Shown here one piece after another: positions 26,152 through 34,214 of a stretch of DNA of 64,000 bases (positions are counted from its first letter, which is position 1; every line of letters begins with the position of its first letter). The translations under genes were made by a program, and so were the position numbers. The notes below the pieces were generated by a model, which worked only from the letters and a program-made list of their open reading frames with translations, ran no database searches and was not told where the DNA came from. This DNA comes from Thalassobaculum_A sp040219215 (GTDB taxonomy: Bacteria > Pseudomonadota > Alphaproteobacteria > Thalassobaculales > Thalassobaculaceae). The stretch covers positions 297,355 through 361,354 of the forward strand of contig NZ_JAVJSX010000007.1 of NCBI RefSeq assembly GCF_040219215.1. The letters run 5' to 3'.

Positions 26152-26853
26152 TCAGCCCGGCTCGCGGTAGCGGTAGCCGATGCCGTAGAGGGTTTCGATC
26201 TCGTTGAAGGCGTCGTCAATGGCCTTGAACTTCTTGCGCACCCGCTTGATGTGGCTGTCGATGGTGCGGTCGTCGACATAGACGCTGTCGCCGTAGGCGG
26301 CGTCCATCAGCTGGTCGCGGTTCTTGACGTGGCCCGGCCGCGACGACAGCGCGCGCAGGATCAGGAACTCGGTGACGGTCAGCGCCACCGGCCGGCCCTT
26401 CCATGTGCACATGTGGCGGGCGCCGTCGAGCACCAGGTCGCCGCGGGTGATGATGGCGTCTGAGGTCGGATTGGCCTCGTCGGCGGCCAGGTCCTGGCGC
26501 CGCAGCAGGGCGCGGATCCGCTCGATCAGCAGGCGCTGCGAGAACGGCTTCTTGATGTAGTCGTCGGCGCCCATGCGCAGGCCGAGCACCTCGTCGACCT
26601 CGTCGTCCTTGGAGGTCAGGAAGATCACCGGGACCGTGCTGCTCTTGCGCAGGCGCTGCAGCAGCTCCATGCCGTCCAGTCGTGGCATCTTGATGTCCAG
26701 CACCGCCAGGTCGACCGGACGCTGGCTCAGGCCGCGCAGCGCCTCCTCGCCGTCCTTGTAGGTCCGGACGTCGAAGCCTTCGGCCTCCAGTGCCATCGTC
26801 ACCGAGGTCAGGATGTTCTGGTCGTCGTCGACCAGCGCAATCGTGTTCGTCAT
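26152..26853 (-). CDS. chvI: Response regulator ChvI
   Basis: A 233-residue OmpR/PhoB-type regulator. The receiver has the acidic pocket VDDD and phosphoacceptor Asp53 in LAVLDIKMPRLDG; the C-terminal winged helix ends with DRTIDSHIKRVRKKF and LYGIGYRY. The start is ATG 26853, with GAAGGGGCGG upstream. It is the first gene of the minus-strand operon running through chvG, the hybrid kinase, hprK and the PTS genes, so the system may respond to its own state. It is divergent from the hugZ-like gene. Confidence 0.95.
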   Translation of the reverse strand: MTNTIALVDDDQNILTSVTMALEAEGFDVRTYKDGEEALRGLSQRPVDLAVLDIKMPRLDGMELLQRLRKSSTVPVIFLTSKDDEVDEVLGLRMGADDYIKKPFSQRLLIERIRALLRRQDLAADEANPTSDAIITRGDLVLDGARHMCTWKGRPVALTVTEFLILRALSSRPGHVKNRDQLMDAAYGDSVYVDDRTIDSHIKRVRKKFKAIDDAFNEIETLYGIGYRYREPG

Positions 26854-26877
26854 GAGACCGCCCCTTCTCCTGTGCGC

Positions 26878-26901
26878 GCGGTAACCGGATCCGCTTACCG
26901 C
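26878..26901. promoter_or_regulatory. Inverted repeat in the chvI/hugZ-like divergent promoter region
   Basis: GCGGTAA (26878-26884) and TTACCGC (26895-26901) form perfect 7-bp arms around a 10-bp spacer, 25 bp before the chvI start. It may be an operator or a leader hairpin in the chvI transcript; nothing else identifies the binding protein. Confidence 0.35.
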
Positions 26902-27017
26902 ACCCACATGAGGGTTGTTTCAGGCATCGCTTGGGCCCGAATGAGGCACAATATAGGGTCTGTGCCCCCGCTTTGCCCCATTGAACCGTCACGGGCCCGC
27001 AATCCGCAGGTGAATCG

Positions 27018-27803
27018 ATGACCGATCCGGCTTCCCCGCCATCAACGCCCGGGACCCCTCCCGGTGCCCCTCCCGGGGCCGTCGTCCGCGGCCTGCTGCG
27101 GGCCGCCGACCGGGCCACCCTGGCCACCACGCTCGTCGCCGGAGCCGGCGGCGATGCGCCCCCCGCCGGCGGCTGGCCGTACGCCTCGCTGGTACTGATG
27201 GCGGTCGACCACGACGCGGCGCCGCTGCTGCTGGTGTCGACCCTGGCCGAGCACACCCGCAACCTGCAGGCCGATCCGCGCGCCGCGATCCTGGTCGACG
27301 GCACCGCCGGGCTCGACGAGCCGCTCACCGGCGCCCGCGCCACGCTGCTCGGCCGGTTCGCGCGCGACGACGATCCCGAGCGCCGGGCGCGCTATCTGCG
27401 CCGGCACCCGTCGGCCGCCGGCTATGCCGGCTTCGGCGACTTCGCGATCTGGCGGATGACCGTCGAGCGCGCCCATCTGGTCGCCGGCTTCGGGCGGATC
27501 CACTGGATGGCGGCCGACGCGGTGCTCGGCGAGCCCGGGCTGCCGCTGGCGGCGCGCGAGGCCGACGTGGTCGCGCACATGAACGAGGACCATGCCGACG
27601 CGATCCAGCTCTACGCCCGGGTGCTGCTCGGGCTCGACGGCGAGGGCTGGAGGATGACCGGCTGCGACGCCGAGGGCGCCGACCTGCGCCTCGGCGGCCG
27701 GGTCGCCCGACTGCCGTTCGACCAGCCGGTGCGCGACGCCGAGGCCGCCCGGATTCAGCTCGTGAAGCTGGTCAAGCGGGCCCGGGAACGGGCCGGCGGG
27801 TAG
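27018..27803 (+). CDS. HugZ-like haem/flavin-fold protein with DUF2470 domain
   Basis: A 261-residue protein with an N-terminal pyridoxamine 5'-phosphate oxidase-like split barrel (about 20-165: TLATTLVAG, PYASLVLMAVDHDAAPLLLVS, LAEHTRNLQADPRAAILV) and a C-terminal DUF2470 domain (VVAHMNEDHADAIQLYA). This pairing is found in the HugZ/HutZ haem-degrading family and in related proteins of unknown role. Haem-oxygenase activity is not proven by sequence. No haem transport genes are near. It is divergent from chvI. Confidence 0.85.
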   Translation: MTDPASPPSTPGTPPGAPPGAVVRGLLRAADRATLATTLVAGAGGDAPPAGGWPYASLVLMAVDHDAAPLLLVSTLAEHTRNLQADPRAAILVDGTAGLDEPLTGARATLLGRFARDDDPERRARYLRRHPSAAGYAGFGDFAIWRMTVERAHLVAGFGRIHWMAADAVLGEPGLPLAAREADVVAHMNEDHADAIQLYARVLLGLDGEGWRMTGCDAEGADLRLGGRVARLPFDQPVRDAEAARIQLVKLVKRARERAGG

Positions 27804-27876
27804 CGGGCGCCGGGTTTCGGCCGATGCCGCATCCCGGGGTACTCCTGAAGGCGAAACCTGCTTTCCGGCTCAAATC

Positions 27877-27905
27877 TTGAAGTTCTCCGGCCGTCGGCAT
27901 ATATT
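27877..27905 (+). promoter_or_regulatory. Sigma-70-type promoter before the 86-residue gene
   Basis: TTGAAG (27877-27882) and TATATT (27900-27905) with exactly 17 bases between, in a locally AT-rich stretch. An AGGAGA ribosome site and the ATG at 27926 follow within 21 bases. It is one of the best housekeeping-type promoters readable in the window. Confidence 0.6.
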
Positions 27906-27925
27906 ATTCGGTCAGGAGAACCGCG

Positions 27926-28186
27926 ATGTTGCCTCCGATTACCAGTCCAATCCCGGTAAACGCACCGACCGCGGTGGTGGTTGCGCCGCGTCCGGCGACC
28001 CAGGAGCCGGGCAACGGACGGGCTCGCAACATCACGGCGCGCGCGGTCGACAGCCACGACGAGGCCGACGCGGCACAAGAGGACAACCAGAACGCCCGGA
28101 ACCAGCGGGTCGAGGGCAAGCGGCAGTCCTCGTCCTTCCACAAATCCTTCGGATTCCTCGGCCAGTACGTCGATCTCCTGGTCTGA
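27926..28186 (+). CDS. Small hypothetical protein (86 residues)
   Basis: Unrecognised. The N-terminal half is Pro/Ala/Val-rich (PITSPIPVNAPTAVVVAPRP); the C-terminal half is charged and Asn/Gln/Asp-rich and ends in a hydrophobic FGFLGQYVDLLV. There is no signal peptide or membrane segment. Support comes from a clear promoter upstream and an AGGAGA site seven bases before the ATG. Base use is less GC-rich than in the neighbours. An overlapping open frame on the other strand is less likely to be real. Confidence 0.6.
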   Translation: MLPPITSPIPVNAPTAVVVAPRPATQEPGNGRARNITARAVDSHDEADAAQEDNQNARNQRVEGKRQSSSFHKSFGFLGQYVDLLV

Positions 28187-28259
28187 CGCCCACCTCCCCT
28201 TCGGCAACTCCGTTCCGGCCCGGCTTGCGACGTTCCGCGGGCGGCGGCACAGTGGGCGG

Positions 28260-28805
28260 ATGAGCGCTCCCGACCTTCCTGCCGACCGACCCCGAGGGCC
28301 GGTCAGCCGCCGCATCCCGCCCGGCGAGGACCGCGAGCGGCTGGTCTGCGACGACTGCGGCTTCATCAACTACGTCAACCCGAAGATCGTGGTCGGCTCG
28401 GTGGCGCTGTGGGAGGACCGCATCCTGCTGTGCCGGCGGGCGATCGAGCCGCGCGACGGCTGGTGGACGCTGCCGGCCGGCTACATGGAGGAGCGCGAGA
28501 CCACCATCGAGGGCGCCCGGCGCGAGGCCTGGGAAGAGGCCTTCGCCCGCATCGAGATCGACGCGCTGATCGGCGTCTACAACATCCCCCGCATCAGCCA
28601 GGTGCAGATGATCTACCGCGCCCGGCTGCTGTCGCCGGAGGTCGCGGCCGGCCCCGAGAGCCGCGAGGTCGGGCTGTTCGAGTGGGACGATATTCCCTGG
28701 GACCACATCGCCTTCCCGAGCGTGCACTGGGCGCTCGGCCACTGGCGCGAGACCCGCGGGCTCACCGGCTTCCCGCCGTTCGGCGAGCCGCCCGAGGGGC
28801 TGTGA
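28260..28805 (+). CDS. NUDIX hydrolase with N-terminal zinc ribbon
   Basis: A 181-residue protein. An N-terminal CDDCG pair (the visible half of a zinc ribbon) leads into INYVNPKIVVGSVALWEDRILLC, typical of zinc-ribbon NUDIX proteins. The Nudix box is GYMEERETTIEGARREAWEEAF, with Ala where the usual Thr stands near its end. The second Cys pair expected in a full ribbon is not seen, so the ribbon may be degenerate. The substrate could be ADP-ribose, NADH or similar. It precedes the cyclase gene by 37 bases. Confidence 0.9.
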   Translation: MSAPDLPADRPRGPVSRRIPPGEDRERLVCDDCGFINYVNPKIVVGSVALWEDRILLCRRAIEPRDGWWTLPAGYMEERETTIEGARREAWEEAFARIEIDALIGVYNIPRISQVQMIYRARLLSPEVAAGPESREVGLFEWDDIPWDHIAFPSVHWALGHWRETRGLTGFPPFGEPPEGL

Positions 28806-28842
28806 GGCGGGCGGCTGTGAGGCGCACCGGGAGCCGGCCGGC

Positions 28843-30063
28843 ATGAACCAGGCGGACTGCGCGGGACTGGAGGGCTGGCTGATCGAGGCCGGGCTGTCCG
28901 GAACCCAGGAGACCGAGATCCTGGCCGGCCTGTGCGAGCGTCTGACCGGCCTCGGCATGCCGGTCGCTCGGGCGATGGTCATCGTCGACACCCTGCACCC
29001 GGTCTACGAGGGCCGGCTGTTCCGGTGGCGCCGCGACCGCCGCGAGGCCGAGTCGACCGAGTATGGCCGCTCCGACGCCGACGAGCAGGCCACCGCGCGC
29101 TGGCGCGACAGCGTGTTCTACCACCTGTTGCAGGCCGGACGGTCGCATCTGCGGCAGCGCCTGACCGAGCCGGCCGGCCACGAGTTCCCGCACTACGCCG
29201 AGCTTCGCGCCGACGGCATGACCGACTACCTGGCGATCGTGAAACCGTTCGCCGCCGCCGGTACGATCGGCGAGATGGACTGCGTCTACCAGTCCTGGGC
29301 GACCGACGACCCGGACGGATTCCGGGACGCCGACATCGCGGCCCTGGTCCGGCTGACGCCGACCCTGTCGCTGGCCGTCAAGTCGGTGTCGCTCGCGCGG
29401 GTGGCGGAGACCCTGGTGGAGACCTATCTCGGGCGCGACGCCGGCCGGCGGGTGCTGAGCGGCCGGATCTCGCGCGGCGTCGCCGACCGCATCGACGCGG
29501 TGCTCTGGTTCAGCGACCTGCAGGGCTACACCCGGATCACCGAGGCGATCGAGCCGGAGGCGATCATCCCGCTGCTGAACGCCTATTCCGAGGCCGCCAT
29601 CACCGCCATCACCGCCGTCGGCGGCGACGTGCTCAAGCTCATGGGCGACGGCATCCTGGCGATCTTCCCGGCCGGCGCCGGGCCGGCCGAGCGGGCCGCC
29701 GCCTGCCGGGCCGCGCTGGCCGCCGCCGGGGACACCTGGCGGCGGATCGCCGCCGTCAACGCCGAGCGCGCCGCCGACGGCCTGCCGGTCACCGGCATGT
29801 ATCTCGGGCTGCACATCGGCGAGATGTTCTACGGCAACATCGGCAGCGCCGAGCGGCTCGACTTCACGGTGGTCGGCCCGGCGGTCAACGAGGTCAGCCG
29901 GATCGCCGCGATGTGCCGGTCGGTCGACCAGCCGGTGCTGGTGTCGTCGGCGTTCCGGGAGGCCGCGGGCGACGCCGCCGGGCGGCTGGTGTCGGTCGGG
30001 CGCTACGCCCTGCGCGGGGTCGGGGCCCCGCAGCACCTGTTCACCCTCGACCGCGGGCCCTGA
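28843..30063 (+). CDS. Class III adenylate/guanylate cyclase
   Basis: A 406-residue soluble protein. Residues about 1-185 form a GAF-like sensor region with no membrane helix. The class III cyclase domain follows, with metal-binding Asp225 in LWFSDLQGYTRI and Asp269 in LKLMGDGILAIF, and HIGEMFYGNIGS and GPAVNEVSRIA further on. Such proteins are common in alphaproteobacteria and make cAMP or cGMP in response to unknown signals. Base specificity cannot be settled by eye. It is convergent with the DUF3179 gene. Confidence 0.92.
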   Translation: MNQADCAGLEGWLIEAGLSGTQETEILAGLCERLTGLGMPVARAMVIVDTLHPVYEGRLFRWRRDRREAESTEYGRSDADEQATARWRDSVFYHLLQAGRSHLRQRLTEPAGHEFPHYAELRADGMTDYLAIVKPFAAAGTIGEMDCVYQSWATDDPDGFRDADIAALVRLTPTLSLAVKSVSLARVAETLVETYLGRDAGRRVLSGRISRGVADRIDAVLWFSDLQGYTRITEAIEPEAIIPLLNAYSEAAITAITAVGGDVLKLMGDGILAIFPAGAGPAERAAACRAALAAAGDTWRRIAAVNAERAADGLPVTGMYLGLHIGEMFYGNIGSAERLDFTVVGPAVNEVSRIAAMCRSVDQPVLVSSAFREAAGDAAGRLVSVGRYALRGVGAPQHLFTLDRGP

Positions 30064-30071
30064 CCCGCCGG

Positions 30072-31430
30072 TCAGCGGCCCAGGTATCCGTCCCAGGCGA
30101 ACCAGTAGGAGACATGGCCGGGCAGCCGGGCCAGCCGGGTGCCGTCCGGCGCCACCAGGGCGTCCTCGGTTACCGCCCAGTCGACCCCGCCGGTGCTGAC
30201 GGTTCCCGGTGCCGCGCCCTCGGCGAATTCCCGGTCGCCGCGCCGATAGGCCCGGACCGTGCGGGTCTCGGCCTCGCCGACCAGCACCACGGTCTCCAGC
30301 CCGACCGCGTCGTTGACCACCGCGCCGCCGAGGAAGTCGGTCAGCGGCCAGGCCTTCGCACCCCCGGCCACCCGCACCCCGAACACATGGGCCTTCGGTC
30401 CGAGCGGCGTGTCGGGCGCGACCGCCGCCGGGAACATCAGTCCCGGGCTGGCGAAATAGTCGCGGTACACCACGCCGGAGCCGTAGTCGCGGTCGAAACC
30501 GGTGTCGAGCGCCAGCACGGTGGTCCCCGGGTTGGCCGCCCGCCAGGCCGCCCAGCCGGTGATCGCGACCGGCCGGATCGCCAGTTCGATGCCGCTGCCG
30601 CGCAGCGGGCCGGAGACCGGCCGGCCGGTGAACTGGTTCCACAGGCTGTCGGTCTGGCGGTCGAACATCAGCTTGTTGGAGCGGTACAGCAGGCCCGACG
30701 AGCCGAACACCAGCGGCTCTTGGCGGCCCTCGACCAGGGTCTCGAACAGGATCCCGGCGCCGCACAGCGTGCAGTAGGCGAGCGCCACCGGCACCCCGCC
30801 GACCACGTCGTTGAACATCTCGTGCCAGCCCATGATGCGCAGCGGATAGGCCCGCACGTCGCCGGCGATCGCCACCCCGAACACCAGGTCGTCGTCCTGC
30901 AGCCACCCGGCCTCCGCCGCCGGGACCATCCTCGGGTGATCGAGCGAGGGGATGCCGTCGACCCGCACCCCGCCCCAGGTGATCTCCTCCAGCCGGATGT
31001 CCAGCTTGCCGGGCTGGCTCAGCTCGCCGCCGAGGAACCGCAGGAAGTTCGGGTCGAGCCGCTCCAGCAGTTTGAGCTTGAGGACCCGGTAGCTCGGATG
31101 CGGCGTGATCTCGGGATGCGCCTGCTGCCAGACCATGGCGTCGAACCAGGTGCCGGCCTCGCTGCCGGTGACCGCCTGGAAGGCGAACGGGGTCTCCAGG
31201 GTCACGTCGCGGCGGTAGCGCATGGCGGTGATCAGGGTGGCCGCCACGTCCGGCTCGCCGCGCGCCGCCAGCCGGCCGAGCGCGTCCAGCCGCGAGGTGC
31301 CGTGGCCGAACAGCGCCAGCTCGCTCAGGCGGGCGACCTCGTCGTCCGGCATCGGCCGCGGATCGGCGGCGCCGGCCGGCCGGGCCGCGAACAGGAGGAC
31401 GGTGAGGAGCGTGACGAGCAGCCGGGGCAT
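30072..31430 (-). CDS. Exported DUF3179 protein
   Basis: A 452-residue protein with a signal peptide (LLVTLLTVLLFAARPAGAA) and the DUF3179 domain: MVPAAEAGWLQDDDLVFGVAI, RAYPLRIMGWHEMFND, VALAYCTLCGAGILFE with a CxxC motif, and DSLWNQFTGRPVSGPL. The function of DUF3179 is unknown; the CxxC and conserved histidines suggest metal or redox chemistry in the periplasm. The start at ATG 31430 fits the signal peptide better than one 18 bases upstream. Confidence 0.9.
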   Translation of the reverse strand: MPRLLVTLLTVLLFAARPAGAADPRPMPDDEVARLSELALFGHGTSRLDALGRLAARGEPDVAATLITAMRYRRDVTLETPFAFQAVTGSEAGTWFDAMVWQQAHPEITPHPSYRVLKLKLLERLDPNFLRFLGGELSQPGKLDIRLEEITWGGVRVDGIPSLDHPRMVPAAEAGWLQDDDLVFGVAIAGDVRAYPLRIMGWHEMFNDVVGGVPVALAYCTLCGAGILFETLVEGRQEPLVFGSSGLLYRSNKLMFDRQTDSLWNQFTGRPVSGPLRGSGIELAIRPVAITGWAAWRAANPGTTVLALDTGFDRDYGSGVVYRDYFASPGLMFPAAVAPDTPLGPKAHVFGVRVAGGAKAWPLTDFLGGAVVNDAVGLETVVLVGEAETRTVRAYRRGDREFAEGAAPGTVSTGGVDWAVTEDALVAPDGTRLARLPGHVSYWFAWDGYLGR

Positions 31431-31496
31431 GCCGGCATTGTAGAGCAAGCCGGGGCCGGCCGCGCCGGTTGCCGGGCCGGGCTCACCGAGCGGTGT

Positions 31497-32258
31497 TCAG
31501 GCGTGATCGCCGCAGCTGTCGCAGTCGGGGCGGCGGCGGTAGCGGACCTCCTGCATCGACGCCGACAGGGCGTCGTACAGCATCAGCCGGCCGGCCAGCG
31601 GCTCGCCCAGGCCGAGGATCAGCTTCAGGGTCTCGACCGCCTGCAGGGTGCCGATCACCCCGGCGACCGCGCCCAGGATGCCGGCCTCCTCGCAGCGCGG
31701 GGTCAGCGACGGGTCCGGGGTCTCCGGGAACAGGCAGCGGTAGCAGGGCCGGCCGTCGCCCGGCAGAATGGTGGTCAGCTGGCCCTCGAAGCGCGACAGC
31801 GCGCCGGCCACCAGCGGCACCCCGGCGGCCAGGCAGGCGTCGTTCAGCAGGTAGCGGGTCTCGAAATTGTCGGAGCCGTCGACCGCCACCGCACAGCCGG
31901 CCACCAGGTCGGCGGCGTTGTCGGCGGTCAGCCGCTTGCGGTGGGTCTCGAAGTTGATCCCGGGGTTGATCCGCGACAGGGTCTCGGCGGCCGAGTCGAC
32001 CTTGGCGTGCCCGACGGAGTCGGTGGCGTGCACGATCTGGCGCTGCAGGTTGGTCAGGTCGACCTCGTCGTCGTCGACCAGCACCAGGGTGCCGACCCCG
32101 GCGGCCGCCAGATACATCGAGACCGGGGCGCCGAGGCCGCCGGCGCCGACGATCAGCACCCGCGCCTCGAGCAGCCTGCCCTGGCCCTCCTCGCCGACCT
32201 CGTCGAGGATCAGGTGGCGGGCGTAGCGGTGGAACTCGGACTCGGACAGCTCGCGCAT
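31497..32258 (-). CDS. moeB: MoeB/ThiF-family adenylyltransferase (E1-like)
   Basis: Adenylates the C-terminus of a small ubiquitin-like sulfur carrier (MoaD or ThiS), the first step in sulfur transfer for molybdopterin or thiazole. The 253-residue protein has the nucleotide loop VGAGGLGAPVSMYLAAAGVG, the arginine finger region DLTNLQRQIVH and two zinc pairs, CYRC and CDSC. There is no C-terminal rhodanese domain. MRELSESEFHRYARHLIL is the usual family start; an ATG at 32297 is an alternative. A molybdopterin enzyme is encoded at 60.6 kb, but no moa genes are near, so the partner is uncertain. Confidence 0.9.
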   Translation of the reverse strand: MRELSESEFHRYARHLILDEVGEEGQGRLLEARVLIVGAGGLGAPVSMYLAAAGVGTLVLVDDDEVDLTNLQRQIVHATDSVGHAKVDSAAETLSRINPGINFETHRKRLTADNAADLVAGCAVAVDGSDNFETRYLLNDACLAAGVPLVAGALSRFEGQLTTILPGDGRPCYRCLFPETPDPSLTPRCEEAGILGAVAGVIGTLQAVETLKLILGLGEPLAGRLMLYDALSASMQEVRYRRRPDCDSCGDHA

Positions 32259-32335
32259 CGGCGCCTCGGCGATCGGTGTCGTTTGGTCGGCAACCATGTG
32301 TATCTGGGCATGCCGTCCGGTTCTGCCAATCCGGG

Positions 32336-32782
32336 TCAGACGCCGGTCGAACCGAAACCGCCGGCGCCGCGGCCGGTTGCGTCGAGCGTCGGAACCTCCT
32401 CCCAGGCGACCCGCGCGACCGGCGCCACCACCATCTGGGCGATGCGGTCGCCGCGCGCCACGGTGAACGGCTCCCGGCCGAGGTTGACCAGCAGTACCAG
32501 GATCTCGCCGCGGTAGTCGCTGTCGACGGTGCCCGGCGCGTTGACCATGGCGATGCCGTGCCGCCGGGCCAGCCCGGACCGTGCCCGCACCTGGGCCTCG
32601 TAGCCTTCCGGCAGGGCGACGGCGATGCCGGTCGGCACCGCGGTGCGCTCGCCCGGCGCCAGGACGACCGGGGCCTCCAGGGCGGCGCGCAGGTCCATGC
32701 CGGCGGCGCCGGCGGTCTCGTAGGCCGGCAGCGGCAGGTCGGCGGCGTGCGGCAGCCGGGAAATGCGGACGGCGACGGTCAT
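32336..32782 (-). CDS. dut: dUTP diphosphatase
   Basis: Hydrolyses dUTP to dUMP, keeping uracil out of DNA and supplying dTMP synthesis. The 148-residue trimeric dUTPase shows its five motifs: AGMDLRA, RSGLARRHGI, NAPGTVDSDYRGEI, RGDRIAQMVV and the C-terminal GRGAGGFGSTG. It follows coaBC by 17 bases; coaBC-dut is a common bacterial pair. Confidence 0.96.
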   Translation of the reverse strand: MTVAVRISRLPHAADLPLPAYETAGAAGMDLRAALEAPVVLAPGERTAVPTGIAVALPEGYEAQVRARSGLARRHGIAMVNAPGTVDSDYRGEILVLLVNLGREPFTVARGDRIAQMVVAPVARVAWEEVPTLDATGRGAGGFGSTGV

Positions 32783-32799
32783 CGATGCTCCGGAACGGT

Positions 32800-34047
32800 T
32801 CAGACGGCGAAATGCGCGGCGATGCGGGCGGCCAGTCGCTCGCCGACCTCGGCCTTGCTGGCGCGCGGCCAATCCTCGACCCCGCCGCCCTCGACCCCGC
32901 CGCCCCCTACCCCGCCGCCCTCGACCGGGCCGCCGGTGATCAGGTGCACGGTGTTGGCGTCGCCGCCGAAGGTGCCGGTGGCCGGCGACACGTCGTTGGC
33001 GACGATCCAGTCGCAGCCCTTGCGGGCGCGCTTGGCCCTGGCGTGCTCGACCACTTTCTCGGTCTCGGCGGCGAAGCCGACCACCAGGGCCGGGCGGTCG
33101 TTCTCGCGCGTCGACAGGGTGGCCAGGATGTCCGGGTTCTCGGTCAGCGCCAGGGTCGGCAGGCCGCCGCCCTCCTTCTTCAGCTTCTGGCCGGCTTCGG
33201 CCGCGACCCGCCAGTCGGCGACCGCGGCGGCGCACACCGCCACGTCGGCCGGCAGCGCGGCCAGGCAGGCGTCCAGCATCTGCCGGGCGGTCTCGATCCG
33301 CACCACCGTGACCCCGGCAGGGTCGGGCTCGCGGGTCGGCCCGGTCACCAGGGTGGTGGCCGCCCCCATCCGGGCCAGCGCCGCGGCGATGGCGTGGCCC
33401 TGCTTGCCGGAGGAGCGGTTGGCGATGTAGCGCACCGGGTCGATCGGCTCGTGGGTCGGGCCGCTGGTCACCAGCGCCCGGCGGCCCTGCAGCGGGCCGG
33501 CGGCGGCCGCGAAATAGGCTTCCGCCGCCGCGACGATCTCCAGCGGCTCGGCCATCCGGCCGAACCCGAACTCGCCGCAGGCCATCGGGCCGTCGTTCGG
33601 GCCGGCGACGCGCACGCCGCGGGCCTTCAGCGTGGCGAGGTTGGCGCGGGTCGCCGGGTGCTCCCACATCCGCACGTTCATCGCCGGGGCCACCAGCACG
33701 TCGGTGTCGGTCGCCAGCAGCAGGGTCGAGGCGAGGTCGTCGCACAGGCCGTGCACCATCCGGGCCATCAGGTTCGCGGTCGCCGGCGCCACCACGATCA
33801 GGTCGGCCGAGCGCGACAGCTGGATGTGGCCCATCTCGGCCTCGTCGGTCAGCGAGAACAGCGCGTCGTAGACCTTGTCCTCGGTCAGCGCCGACAGCGA
33901 CAGCGGGGTGACGAACTGCTTGGCCGACTTGGTCAGCACGCCGCGCACCGTGGCGCCGCGCTCGCGCAGCCGGCGCACCAGGTCGAGCGACTTGTAGGCG
34001 GCGATGCCGCCGCCGACGATCAACAGGATCCGCTTGCCGTCGAGCAT
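32800..34047 (-). CDS. coaBC: Phosphopantothenoylcysteine synthetase/decarboxylase
   Basis: Bifunctional enzyme of coenzyme A synthesis. The 415-residue protein has the N-terminal flavin-dependent decarboxylase (GGGIAAYKSLDLVRRL, APAMNVRMWEHPA, with the lid motif ACGEFGFGRMAEP) and the C-terminal CTP-dependent synthetase (VTSGPTHEPIDPVRYIANRSSGKQG). Near the C-terminus, between NTVHLIT and VEDWPRASKAEV, an insert of Gly/Val/Glu repeats is present that the family usually lacks. The insert should lie in a surface loop. Confidence 0.95.
   Translation of the reverse strand: MLDGKRILLIVGGGIAAYKSLDLVRRLRERGATVRGVLTKSAKQFVTPLSLSALTEDKVYDALFSLTDEAEMGHIQLSRSADLIVVAPATANLMARMVHGLCDDLASTLLLATDTDVLVAPAMNVRMWEHPATRANLATLKARGVRVAGPNDGPMACGEFGFGRMAEPLEIVAAAEAYFAAAAGPLQGRRALVTSGPTHEPIDPVRYIANRSSGKQGHAIAAALARMGAATTLVTGPTREPDPAGVTVVRIETARQMLDACLAALPADVAVCAAAVADWRVAAEAGQKLKKEGGGLPTLALTENPDILATLSTRENDRPALVVGFAAETEKVVEHARAKRARKGCDWIVANDVSPATGTFGGDANTVHLITGGPVEGGGVGGGGVEGGGVEDWPRASKAEVGERLAARIAAHFAV
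32874..32933 (-). repeat. 15-bp tandem repeat, 4 copies, inside coaBC
   Basis: Four consecutive 15-bp units. On the plus strand the first two are identical (CCTCGACCCCGCCGC) and the third and fourth differ at two positions each. In frame it encodes four five-residue units of the type GGGVE in the C-terminal part of CoaBC. The 15-bp period keeps the frame when copies are gained or lost. Confidence 0.9.
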
Positions 34048-34110
34048 GGGAAGCCTCCGCTGCGAAACGCGCGGAGTGTAGGCGGGACCGGGGCGGGCGT
34101 CACCATCGGC

Positions 34111-34213
34111 CCTTCGTGGCCGCGCGTTGCGCGGCGCCTCAGGATGAGGAGGCCGAATGTTGCCGTCCTTTCTCCATCATCCTGAGGTGCCGGCCGAAGG
34201 CCGGCCACGAAGG
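34111..34213. repeat. Family B palindromic intergenic repeat
   Basis: Long imperfect inverted repeat. The left arm (34111-34146) begins CCTTCGTGGCC and ends GCCTCAGGATGA; the right arm (34177-34213) begins TCATCCTGAGGTGCC and ends GGCCACGAAGG. A second copy is at 53963-54069. The transcript would form a long hairpin. It stands between coaBC and the secreted-protein gene, abutting the latter's stop codon. Confidence 0.85.
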
Positions 34214-34214
34214 A

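Noticed and set aside
31497..32258. ThiF rather than MoeB
   Set aside because: The zinc pairs and length fit either; no thi genes are near, so the MoeB/ThiF name is kept with the partner left open.
28932..32516. 1194-residue open frame on the plus strand
   Set aside because: It crosses the cyclase, DUF3179 and MoeB genes in another frame and strand; its composition (Arg, Gly, Ala, Gln) is that of a shadow.
32874..32933. CRISPR-like array
   Set aside because: Units are 15 bp without spacers and lie in frame inside coaBC.
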